This document shows, piece after piece, positions 1-5,215 of a DNA stretch of 6,004 nt. The notes under the pieces were generated by a model. The model was not told the DNA's origin, ran no database searches, and saw nothing but the letters and a program-made list of their open reading frames with translations. Position 1 is the first letter of the stretch. Each line of letters opens with the position of its first letter. The translations under genes and the position numbers were made by a program. The DNA is from an uncultured Pseudomonadota bacterium. GTDB taxonomy: Bacteria; Pseudomonadota; Gammaproteobacteria; Burkholderiales; SG8-39. The stretch is from positions 1 through 6,004 of the forward strand of contig CAIPGJ010000343.1 in the NCBI GenBank assembly GCA_903864555.1. The letters are read 5' to 3'.

Positions 1-67
1 AGTATATAAGGGTGCTCTGAAAGACCCTGTTTCTCTGAGCTCATTCGCAGGAGTGCCCAGGACGGGT

Positions 68-95
68 CCCCGTTTTTTCGGGGTTTTCCTTTTTT
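68..95 (+). terminator. Rho-independent terminator for a plus-strand unit entering from the left
   Basis: A perfect 5-bp stem CCCCG/CGGGG (68-72 and 79-83) closes a loop of six T and is followed by TTTT, CC and TTTTTT (84-95). This is the classic intrinsic terminator layout, and the U-tract lies on the plus-strand side. On the minus strand the same hairpin is followed by no T-run, so it should not serve the Bug gene at 272-1252. No gene ending just upstream can be identified: frame 1 has a TAA at 7-9 that could be the end of a protein from outside the window, or the terminated transcript could be an RNA. Confidence 0.75.
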
Positions 96-256
96 CTGTC
101 CCTGTCAGGCTGCGCCGGCCGGCCGTTCATCGGATACATGCGCGAGACCAGCTTGATCTGTTGCACGATTGACTGCGCCAGCCGGCACACAACGATTTCG
201 ATCAGCACCGCCACCACGGCGAGGCAGGCCCTGGCTGTCCCTGTGTGGAGGGCGGG

Positions 257-271
257 GACGGACGATCCGTC
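257..271. repeat. Stop-adjacent 6-bp inverted repeat
   Basis: GACGGA (257-262) and TCCGTC (266-271) form a perfect 6-bp stem with a 3-nt loop, directly abutting the TGA stop of the minus-strand Bug gene at 272. In the transcript of that gene the hairpin would start right after the stop codon. It is followed by a C/G-rich stretch rather than a U-tract, so it is not a standard intrinsic terminator. It could stabilise the 3' end or be part of a weak terminator, and chance cannot be excluded at this GC content. Confidence 0.35.
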
Positions 272-1252
272 TCATAAGGACAGGCTGATGCCTGCCTCCT
301 GTACCACCTTGCGCCAGCTGTTGGTCTCGGTGACGATCATCTGGCGGAACTGCGCCGGGGTATTGCCCACGACTTCATTGCCATCAGCCTCGAGGCGGTT
401 GCGGATTTCCGGCAGCTTGAGCACTTTCACCATGGCTTCGTTCAGTCGATTGACGATGGCCGGTGCGGTTGCGCCTGGCGCAAACAGGCCGGTGTAAGAG
501 CCATAGTCATAACCCGGTATCGCCTGTTCGGCCACGGTCACCAGTTCCGGCAGCAGCGTGCTGCGCCTCTCGGCCAGCATGACGATGGGTTTGAGCTTGC
601 CCGATTTGATCAGTGGCAAGGCCTGGCCCAGGCCCACGCCGGTGACATCGAGCCGGCCCGACATCAGGTCGGGCATGGCGTCCCCGGTCCCCTTGTAGTG
701 GATGAAGGTGACCCTGGTATTGGTCGCCCCATGCAGCCAGGAGCCGGATAGATGGCCACCGGCGCCGGCGCCCGTGGTGCCCCAGTTGATGCGGCCCGGG
801 TTGGCCTTTGCATAAGCCATGTATTCGGCGAAGTTCTTCGGCGGAAAAGAGGGCGTGGCCAGCAGGACCACTGGGCGTTTCGTCATCAGCGTGACGGGGG
901 CAAAGTCCTTTTCCACGTCGAAGGACAGGTTCTTGTAAAGGCCGGGGAAGGTGGTGAAGGCATTGTTGACGATGAGCAGCGTGTAGCCGTCCGGAGCAGC
1001 CTTGGCGACGTAGGCGCCGGCAATGGTGCCTGCCGCCCCGAGCTTGAACTCGGTAACGAAGGGCTGGCCGAGCAGTTCCTGCAGTTTAGGGGCATACAGG
1101 CGCATCTCGAATTCCACCGGACCGCCCGGGGCCAAGGGCACCACCAGCGTGACCGGCCTGGCAGGGTATGCCGGCGTGGATTGGGCCAAGCCGATGCCCG
1201 GACAGAGCATCAGCAACGACGGGACAATGGCTGACCTGCATGTGCGTAACAT
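272..1252 (-). CDS. Bug-family tripartite tricarboxylate transporter substrate-binding protein (atypical ligand loop)
   Basis: Periplasmic solute-binding protein of the TTT/Bug (TctC-like) family, 326 aa, the usual length for the family. The start at 1252 is chosen because GGAGGAG lies 4 nt upstream and the protein then begins with a signal peptide: basic Met-Leu-Arg-Thr-Cys-Arg, a hydrophobic core, and a likely cleavage after Gly-Leu-Ala at residue 23. Family landmarks are the first beta strand and glycine loop (residues 32-51, VTLVVPLAPGGPVEFEMR), APDGYTLL (86-93), HYKG (185-188) and DLMSGRLDV (195-203). Bug proteins bind carboxylates through two main-chain loops. Here the conserved Asp after the GG pair is Glu47, and the usual NRPGAGG loop reads FKLGAAG (69-75), so an unusual ligand is likely. 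No TctA/TctB genes are nearby. It is transcribed divergently from a closely similar paralogue at 1503-2516. The ligand is unknown. Confidence 0.9.
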   Translation of the reverse strand: MLRTCRSAIVPSLLMLCPGIGLAQSTPAYPARPVTLVVPLAPGGPVEFEMRLYAPKLQELLGQPFVTEFKLGAAGTIAGAYVAKAAPDGYTLLIVNNAFTTFPGLYKNLSFDVEKDFAPVTLMTKRPVVLLATPSFPPKNFAEYMAYAKANPGRINWGTTGAGAGGHLSGSWLHGATNTRVTFIHYKGTGDAMPDLMSGRLDVTGVGLGQALPLIKSGKLKPIVMLAERRSTLLPELVTVAEQAIPGYDYGSYTGLFAPGATAPAIVNRLNEAMVKVLKLPEIRNRLEADGNEVVGNTPAQFRQMIVTETNSWRKVVQEAGISLSL

Positions 1253-1256
1253 GATT

Positions 1257-1263
1257 CTCCTCC
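1257..1263 (-). promoter_or_regulatory. Ribosome binding site fixing the start of the minus-strand Bug gene
   Basis: On the minus strand GGAGGAG stands 4 nt before the ATG at 1252. An in-frame ATG at 1291 would add 13 residues ahead of the signal peptide and lacks such a site, so the internal ATG is preferred. Confidence 0.8.
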
Positions 1264-1348
1264 AGGGCTGGTGGTCTCGGGTGGCCTGCATGTCGGGCCT
1301 GGGCTCTGTGGCACCATTCCGTCCAGTTTAAGCAAGTTCACGCCAGGC

Positions 1349-1386
1349 CATCACGCCTGATGATCGCGCCCGGTGATGCGCGCATC
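1349..1386. promoter_or_regulatory. Palindrome cluster between divergent Bug genes (possible operator region)
   Basis: The 250-bp gap between the divergent Bug genes (1253-1502) must hold the promoters of both. In its middle are an inverted repeat CATCA-CGCC-TGATG (1349-1362), a second copy of TGATG at 1374-1378, and a perfect 12-bp palindrome GATGCGCGCATC (1375-1386). Such dyads between divergent transport genes often bind a regulator of LysR, GntR or similar type, but no regulator gene lies in the window and no family-specific box is recognisable. I found no convincing -35/-10 pair. A weak minus-strand -10-like TAAACT lies at 1330-1325. Confidence 0.35.
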
Positions 1387-1488
1387 GCAAAAAGATATTT
1401 CCAAGAGGCCCCGACTGGGTCTACCCTCGCGTCATGCCGGGTGTGACAGGCGCATCCCCAGAGATGCCGCCATGCCGGGTCGTATCCC

Positions 1489-1495
1489 GAGGAGG
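1489..1495 (+). promoter_or_regulatory. Ribosome binding site fixing the start of the plus-strand Bug gene
   Basis: GAGGAGG lies 7 nt before the ATG at 1503. It supports that start over the in-frame ATG at 1434, which would put 23 non-signal residues in front of the export signal. Confidence 0.8.
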
Positions 1496-1502
1496 AAATG
1501 CC

Positions 1503-2516
1503 ATGAAGCCTGCACTGCGACTGTCGCTGTCCCTGTCCATGCTGTCCTGTCTGCCCCTGATGCTGGTACATGCCACGGCGGGGGCGCAGGCGCCAGCACC
1601 TGCGGCAGCGACCAACTGGCCGACCCGCGTCGTCACCATCATTGCCCCGTTTGCCGCCGGCGGCCCGGTGGACCTGGAAGCACGCATCTATGCGAAGAAG
1701 ATGGGTGAGCTCACCAGCCAGAAGGTGGTGGTCGACTACAAGCCCGGCGCAGCCAGCTCCATCGGCGCCGGCTATGTGGCACGGGCTGCGGCCGATGGCT
1801 ACACCCTGCTGGTGGGCACGGCCGGCCTGCCGCTGATGCCCAGCCAGTTCAAGAACCTGCCCTTCGACATCCTCAGGGACTTAGCGCCGATCTCGCAGAT
1901 GAGCGAGCGCACCTCGCTGCTGATCACCCACAACGCCTATCCGCCAAAGAACCTCAAGGAGCACTTCGCCTACGCAAAGGCCAATCCGGAGAAGGCCACC
2001 TATGGCTACAGCAGCGGGTCCAGCCTGCTGGTCGGTTCCTGGCTGCACAACCTGTCCGGCACCAAGGTGACCTTTGTCGGCTACAAGGGCGTGGGACCGG
2101 CTTCCACTGACCTGATGGCCGGGCGCCTTGACCTCCTCTCCTCGACCATTGCCGCCGCTTTGCCGCTGATGAAGTCCGGAAAGATCCGCGCCCTGTCGGT
2201 GCTGGGTACGCGTCGCAACAAGCTCACCCCCGACCTGCCGACGGTACCCGAGCAGGGCGTCCCCGAATTCGACTACGCCGGCAACTGGTTCGGCTTTCTC
2301 GCTCCCTCGGCCACGCCGCCTGCGGTACTGAACAGGCTGGCCGAACTGACGCAGGCCGTGGCGCGCGCGCCGGACGTGCTGTCGCAGCTGGACGCCCAGG
2401 GCAGCATCATGGTCGCCAGCCGTCCCGAGGAATTCAGGAAGCTGATTGCCACGGAGAAAGTGCGCTGGGAGCGTGTCCTCAAGGAGTCGGGGATACAGCT
2501 GGGTGAGGGGGATTGA
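1503..2516 (+). CDS. Bug-family tripartite tricarboxylate transporter substrate-binding protein, paralogue of the divergent gene
   Basis: Exported solute-binding protein of the TTT/Bug family, 337 aa from the ATG at 1503. The signal peptide is residues 1-28 (Met-Lys-Pro, then a Leu/Ser-rich core, cleavage probably after Ala-Gly-Ala). Family landmarks: VVTIIAPFAAGGPVDLEAR (43-61) with the conserved Asp57 and Arg61, the second ligand loop DYKPGAASSIGA (78-89), AADGYTLL (96-103), GYKGVG (193-198) and DLMAGRLDLL (203-212). It resembles the minus-strand protein at 272-1252 more than the next gene: both have GGPV, then an acidic residue, then ExR(L/I)Y, and both share PPKN, YAKANP, GSWLH and KSGK at matching positions. 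A local duplication followed by divergence is the simplest reading. Compared with canonical Bug proteins, the Asn-Arg-Pro-Gly loop is changed to Asp-Tyr-Lys-Pro-Gly. The ligand is unknown and no membrane subunits are present. Confidence 0.92.
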   Translation: MKPALRLSLSLSMLSCLPLMLVHATAGAQAPAPAAATNWPTRVVTIIAPFAAGGPVDLEARIYAKKMGELTSQKVVVDYKPGAASSIGAGYVARAAADGYTLLVGTAGLPLMPSQFKNLPFDILRDLAPISQMSERTSLLITHNAYPPKNLKEHFAYAKANPEKATYGYSSGSSLLVGSWLHNLSGTKVTFVGYKGVGPASTDLMAGRLDLLSSTIAAALPLMKSGKIRALSVLGTRRNKLTPDLPTVPEQGVPEFDYAGNWFGFLAPSATPPAVLNRLAELTQAVARAPDVLSQLDAQGSIMVASRPEEFRKLIATEKVRWERVLKESGIQLGEGD

Positions 2517-2548
2517 GTCCGAGGCAGGCTCGCTGGTCGGGAGGGCGC

Positions 2549-2579
2549 TTGCGTCGAAGCTCGATGTGATCCGTATAAT
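2549..2579 (+). promoter_or_regulatory. Sigma70-like promoter of the third Bug gene
   Basis: A perfect -10 hexamer TATAAT (2574-2579) is preceded, 19 bp upstream, by TTGCGT (2549-2554), which matches TTGACA at four of six positions. The spacer is 2 bp longer than ideal. Transcription would begin near 2586, giving a leader of about 40 nt before the ATG at 2628. Such an AT-rich hexamer is rare in this GC-rich sequence and its placement fits, so the third Bug gene can probably be expressed independently of the second. Confidence 0.5.
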
Positions 2580-2612
2580 CGCGGCAGCTCTCGCGCCGAC
2601 GAGGGGAATCCT

Positions 2613-2620
2613 GGAGGAGG
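2613..2620 (+). promoter_or_regulatory. Ribosome binding site of the third Bug gene
   Basis: GGAGGAGG lies 7 nt before the ATG at 2628, a near-perfect Shine-Dalgarno match that sets the start immediately before the signal peptide. Confidence 0.8.
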
Positions 2621-2627
2621 GATCAAG

Positions 2628-3629
2628 ATGCAACAACATCAAAGGGCCATCAAGCTCGTTGTCAGCGGTGCTTTCCATGTGGTGTTCGCCACGGCCATGG
2701 CCTTGACGGCAACACAGGTGCTCGCGCAAGCCTGGCCCACCAAGCCGGTGTCCATCGTCGTACCGTTCCCGCCTGGCGGCGGCACCGATGCCTTCGCGCG
2801 TCCGCTGGCGCCCCAGCTCACGCGCCAGCTCGGGCACAGCATTCTCATCGACAACCGGGGCGGGGCTGGCGGCACCATCGGCGCATCCTTCGCCTCGAAG
2901 GCGACGCCGGACGGCTATACCTGGTTCCTCGGCGCGGCCCACCATGCCATCGCACCGGCCATGTACCCCAAGCTCGATTACGACATGGAGCGCGACTTTG
3001 CCCCCATCACGCTGGTGGCACTGCCGCCGCAGGTGATCGTGGTTAATCCGAAGAACATCGCCGCCGATGACCTGAAGGGCCTCATCGAGTACCTCCGGGT
3101 CAATGGCAAGAAGAGCAATTACGGTTCCGCGGGCAACGGCACGTCGCACCATCTGGCCGGTGAATTGTTCAAGCAGATTTCCAAGACCGAGATCACTCAT
3201 GTGCCCTTCAGCGGCGCCGGACCGGCACTGCAGGCCTTGATCGCCGGCACCATAGACCTGTTGTTCGACGGGCTGGGCTCGTCGGCACCGCACATCCGTG
3301 GCGGCCGCATCAAGGCGATTGCCGTGGCCGCGCCCAAGCGCTCGCAGGCCTTCCCCAATGTGCCCACGGCGGCCGAAGCCGGGCTGCCCGGTTACGAAGT
3401 GTCCACCTGGTATGGCCTGTGGGTGCCCAGGGCGGTGCCGCGCCCGTTGCAGGAACGCATTCACGGCGAGTTGCAGAAGGCCATGAATTCCCCCGAGCTG
3501 AAACAGGTGTGGCTGAACAACGGCAGCGAAGTTCCCAGCATGAGCCAGGAGCAGTTCGGCCGCTTCTTCAGCGACGAAATGCGCCGCTGGGGCAAGATTG
3601 CCGCTGACTCCGGCGCCAAGCTGGACTGA
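2628..3629 (+). CDS. Bug-family tripartite tricarboxylate transporter substrate-binding protein, canonical type
   Basis: Periplasmic binding protein of the TTT/Bug family, 333 aa. The N-terminus is an export signal (basic residues R6 and K9, hydrophobic 10-33, cleavage probably after Val-Leu-Ala at 33). It keeps the textbook family pattern: PVSIVVPFPPGGGTDAFAR (40-58) with the GG pair, Asp54 and Arg58; DNRGGAGGTIGA (75-86); TPDGYTW (93-99); HVPFSGAGPALQALIAG (191-207); PTAAEAGLPGYE (246-257). These loops bind a carboxylate through main-chain groups, with the conserved Asp often contacting the distal end of the ligand. It is not a close relative of the two neighbouring Bug proteins. It has its own promoter and ends at a hairpin (3645-3661), so it looks monocistronic. 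No transporter membrane subunits accompany it, which is common for orphan Bug proteins. Its ligand cannot be read from sequence. Confidence 0.93.
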   Translation: MQQHQRAIKLVVSGAFHVVFATAMALTATQVLAQAWPTKPVSIVVPFPPGGGTDAFARPLAPQLTRQLGHSILIDNRGGAGGTIGASFASKATPDGYTWFLGAAHHAIAPAMYPKLDYDMERDFAPITLVALPPQVIVVNPKNIAADDLKGLIEYLRVNGKKSNYGSAGNGTSHHLAGELFKQISKTEITHVPFSGAGPALQALIAGTIDLLFDGLGSSAPHIRGGRIKAIAVAAPKRSQAFPNVPTAAEAGLPGYEVSTWYGLWVPRAVPRPLQERIHGELQKAMNSPELKQVWLNNGSEVPSMSQEQFGRFFSDEMRRWGKIAADSGAKLD

Positions 3630-3644
3630 CGCGCCGCATTGAAA

Positions 3645-3661
3645 GGCAGGCATGGCCTGCC
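3645..3661 (+). terminator. Probable terminator hairpin after the third Bug gene
   Basis: GGCAGGC (3645-3651) and GCCTGCC (3655-3661) make a perfect 7-bp, GC-rich stem with a 3-nt loop, 15 nt after the stop codon. The following bases (ACTCTTCCT) are only moderately T-rich, so termination could be partial. Confidence 0.5.
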
Positions 3662-3670
3662 ACTCTTCCT

Positions 3671-3698
3671 GTCACGATGGCAAGCTGCCTGACGTGAC
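3671..3698. repeat. Nested inverted repeat before the TfoX-like gene
   Basis: An outer stem GTCACG/CGTGAC (3671-3676 and 3693-3698) encloses an inner stem GGCA/TGCC (3679-3682 and 3686-3689), separated by a 2-nt/3-nt internal loop. Ten pairs in 28 nt is unlikely to be trivial. It lies 10 bp after the terminator-like hairpin and about 70 bp before the TfoX-like gene. It could be a second terminator element, an operator, or a structured leader. No T-run follows it. Confidence 0.35.
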
Positions 3699-3769
3699 GC
3701 TGCAAGCCACCCGGGCCGTGATATCCAAGGTCCGGATTTTCCCCGAGAGATGCATGAAAGCACCGCGCA

Positions 3770-4111
3770 ATGAGCATTGACCCGCTTGACCTCCGCCACA
3801 AGGCCGTCCTTGACGGTCTGCTGCTCAAGATACGCGGCGTGGAGGCAATGGACATGACCGGCATGCCGGCTTATTTCGTCGGCAAGAAAATGTTCGCCTG
3901 CATCTGCAATGGCGGCGTCGGCATCCGCATCGCTGCCGGGGACGCCGCCAACCTGCAGTTTTTCCGCGGCGATGTCGTGCCCTTCCAGCCCAAGGGCCGT
4001 ACCAGCACCCGTGAATGGATACAGATCAACCACGAGAATTCCGCCGACTACGAGAAGGACCTGCCGCTGTTCGATGCCTCCATCGCCTTCGTGCGCAACG
4101 CGCGGTCCTAG
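3770..4111 (+). CDS. Small TfoX N-terminal/YjbR-like domain protein
   Basis: A 113-aa cytoplasmic protein with no signal or membrane segment. Its pattern fits the TfoX N-terminal / YjbR-like fold: a helix, then Gly-Val (23-24), MTGMPAYFVGKKMFACICNGGVGIRI (29-54, resembling 'MFG..aYFv..KMFA.i..dgi.lK'), PFQPKG (71-76), REWIQI (81-86) and a C-terminal helix to residue 110. In full-length TfoX/Sxy proteins this domain precedes a helix-hairpin-helix domain and activates competence genes. Here the second domain is absent, so a competence role should not be assumed. The start is the first ATG after an in-frame stop at 3755-3757; GAAAG at 3756-3760 is a modest ribosome site. An 8-codon reading frame (3754-3780) overlaps the start. 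The molecular function is unknown. Confidence 0.75.
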   Translation: MSIDPLDLRHKAVLDGLLLKIRGVEAMDMTGMPAYFVGKKMFACICNGGVGIRIAAGDAANLQFFRGDVVPFQPKGRTSTREWIQINHENSADYEKDLPLFDASIAFVRNARS

Positions 4112-4123
4112 GCAGCAGGCATT

Positions 4124-4139
4124 CCGTCCCGACGGACGG
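4124..4139. repeat. 6-bp hairpin after the TfoX-like gene (weak terminator candidate)
   Basis: CCGTCC (4124-4129) and GGACGG (4134-4139) form a perfect 6-bp stem with loop CGAC, 12 nt after the TAG stop. No U-tract follows, so termination by this element is uncertain. It lies in the 126-bp gap before the SDR gene. Confidence 0.35.
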
Positions 4140-4161
4140 GCGCGGAAACTTCGGGGAACCG

Positions 4162-4203
4162 ATGCCGGTTCATGGTTTTCTTCCCGACAAAAACGGCATG
4201 AAC
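4162..4203. promoter_or_regulatory. Overlapping alternative inverted repeats upstream of the SDR gene
   Basis: Two mutually exclusive pairings share the same 3' segment. One is ATGCCG (4162-4167) with CGGCAT (4194-4199). The other is GTTCATG (4168-4174) with CATGAAC (4197-4203), extended inward by GTTTT (4175-4179) with AAAAC (4190-4194). The second makes 12 pairs with a 2-nt bulge and a 10-nt loop. This could be an operator dyad or a leader RNA structure for the SDR gene, whose start is 34 nt further on. No known riboswitch class is recognised. Confidence 0.3.
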
Positions 4204-4237
4204 ATGCCCGTACCCACACTATTCAGGGAGTCGCTGC

Positions 4238-4984
4238 ATGAGCAAACAGGAACTGACCGGCAAGGTCGCCATTGTCACCGGCGCGGGCAAGAACATCGGA
4301 CGTGCCATTGCACTGTCACTGGCCGCGGAGGGGGCCGCGGTGGCCGTCAATGCACGGGCCTCGCGCGCGGATGCCGAGGCCGTCGTGAAGGAAATCGAAG
4401 CGGCTGGCGGCAAGGCCGGTGTTTTCATGGCTGATGTCGGCGATGGCCCGGCGCTGCAGGCCATGATCAACGCCGTGGCGGCACAGTTCGGCCGCCTCGA
4501 TATTCTGGTGCTCAATGCCGCCCATCGCAACGAGGCTCCCTTCATCGACCTGACCTTGGAGGACTGGCGCCGCGCCATGTCCACCACGCTGGACGGCGCC
4601 TTTTTCGGCATCAAGGCGGCGCTGCCCCATCTGATCAAGGCTGGCGGGGGCAGCATCATCACCCTCGGTGGTGCCAAGGCCCTGTCGGCCTCGCCGCACC
4701 GGGCGCATGTCGCCGCGGCCAAGCATGGCCTGGTCGGCCTCACCCGCACCCTGGCGAAGGAACTGGCCGAGTACGGCATCCGGGTGAACTGTGTTTCCCC
4801 GGGGCCGATCGACACCAGCCGGCCTGGCACGCGCACCGACCTGAAGACATCGGTGAAGGACATCCCGGCTGGTCGCCTGGGTGTGCCAGCAGACATCGCC
4901 GCCATGGTGCACCTGCTCTGTTGTGAGGGCGGCAGCTTCATCACCGGACAGACCCTGCACGTCAACGGCGGAACGCAGATCTGA
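4238..4984 (+). CDS. Short-chain dehydrogenase/reductase-family protein lacking the canonical catalytic residues
   Basis: A 248-aa classical-length SDR with a Rossmann fold, cytoplasmic. The cofactor-binding segment is TGAGKNIG (14-21), followed by AVNAR (36-40), where Arg40 suggests a preference for NADP(H), then AD at 65-66 and LNAA (92-95) in place of NNAG. RVNCVSPGPIDT (182-193) and the C-terminal SFITGQTLHVNGG (233-245) are standard. Aligned to the SDR template, the catalytic Asn, Ser and Tyr positions carry Thr117, Gly145 and Val158; only Lys162 of the YxxxK motif remains, in HVAAAK (157-162). His157 is next to the Tyr position. AGGGAG lies 7 nt before the ATG. The Trp-rich gene starts 9 nt after the stop and is probably cotranscribed. 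Automated annotation would probably name it a FabG-like 3-oxoacyl-ACP reductase, which the missing residues argue against. It may be a divergent SDR subgroup using other residues, or a non-catalytic binder. The substrate is unknown. Confidence 0.9.
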   Translation: MSKQELTGKVAIVTGAGKNIGRAIALSLAAEGAAVAVNARASRADAEAVVKEIEAAGGKAGVFMADVGDGPALQAMINAVAAQFGRLDILVLNAAHRNEAPFIDLTLEDWRRAMSTTLDGAFFGIKAALPHLIKAGGGSIITLGGAKALSASPHRAHVAAAKHGLVGLTRTLAKELAEYGIRVNCVSPGPIDTSRPGTRTDLKTSVKDIPAGRLGVPADIAAMVHLLCCEGGSFITGQTLHVNGGTQI

Positions 4985-4993
4985 GCCGCCGGC

Positions 4994-5215
4994 ATGACCA
5001 CCCTGCATCCGGGCAAGCTATTGCTGAGCAAGTGGACTGCGGTCACACCGCTGGCGCGGCAGAAGCATTTCCTGGTGACGAAGGTCATCCTCCCCGAACC
5101 GCCTGATGTGAAGGTGGAGTGGGTGGAGATCGAGGCCGTGTATTCAAAGCGCGTGCGCCGTATCGCCTGGCGCGATCTGCTGGACGAGTCAGTGTGGCGG
5201 CAGGGGTGGGTTTAG
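4994..5215 (+). CDS. Trp-rich conserved small protein, TIGR02450 type
   Basis: A 73-aa soluble protein that I recognise as the TIGR02450 Trp-rich family of unknown function. The features are the N-terminal signature KLLLSKWTAVTP (8-19), KHFLVTKV (24-31), an acidic middle that includes VEWVEIEAVYSKR (41-53), and a C-terminal pattern IAWRDLLDESVWRQGW (57-72). Four tryptophans (W14, W43, W59, W68) plus the penultimate W72 are spread through the chain. The length is normal for the family. It starts 9 nt after the SDR stop with only a poor ribosome site (GAG near the SDR stop), so translation may be coupled to the SDR. Because the family is also found alone in other genomes, a functional link to the SDR is doubtful. 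Confidence 0.85.
   Translation: MTTLHPGKLLLSKWTAVTPLARQKHFLVTKVILPEPPDVKVEWVEIEAVYSKRVRRIAWRDLLDESVWRQGWV

Larger units (their letters stand above)
1..271. other. Left-edge non-coding stretch
   Basis: Apart from the terminator at 68-95 and the inverted repeat at 257-271, nothing convincing is seen here. A GC-rich self-complementary run GCCGGCCGGC lies at 114-123. The minus-strand frame that continues beyond the stop at 272 stays open down to 41, but it runs through the terminator and lacks a good start site, so I do not call a gene. Confidence 0.5.

Noticed and set aside
114..125. GC-only palindrome (GCCGGCCGGC / CGGCCGGCCG)
   Set aside because: Simple self-complementary GC runs are common in sequence of this composition and no context supports a function.
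41..217. Minus-strand frame of about 58 codons (GTG start) in line with and following the Bug stop at 272, with a hydrophobic beginning
   Set aside because: The C-terminal part is just the translated terminator region, the GTG has no proper ribosome site, and no family is recognised. A read-through or small membrane protein is possible but unsupported.
138..497. Plus-strand open frame overlapping the end of the minus-strand Bug gene
   Set aside because: Most of it is antisense to the Bug coding region and it has Thr/Ser/Arg-rich composition without a domain.
752..1234. Plus-strand open frame inside the minus-strand Bug gene
   Set aside because: Entirely antisense to a well supported exported binding protein; no motif.
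1881..3653. Very long open frame on the minus strand, antisense to the second and third Bug genes
   Set aside because: It overlaps two unmistakable Bug genes and the gap between them. Its translation is rich in Arg, Gly and His with no recognisable family, as expected from the reverse of GC-rich codons.
3461..4219. Minus-strand open frame spanning the end of the third Bug gene and the TfoX-like gene
   Set aside because: It crosses the terminator-like hairpin and lies opposite two better supported genes; no domain is visible.
4162..4434. Possible leader peptide beginning at ATG 4162 ahead of the SDR gene
   Set aside because: The frame has no stop before the SDR start and continues far into the SDR gene out of frame, so it is not a leader peptide.
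4219..5088. Long minus-strand open frame opposite the SDR gene
   Set aside because: It is antisense to a clear SDR gene and shows low-complexity Arg/Ala/Pro/Ser composition without motifs.
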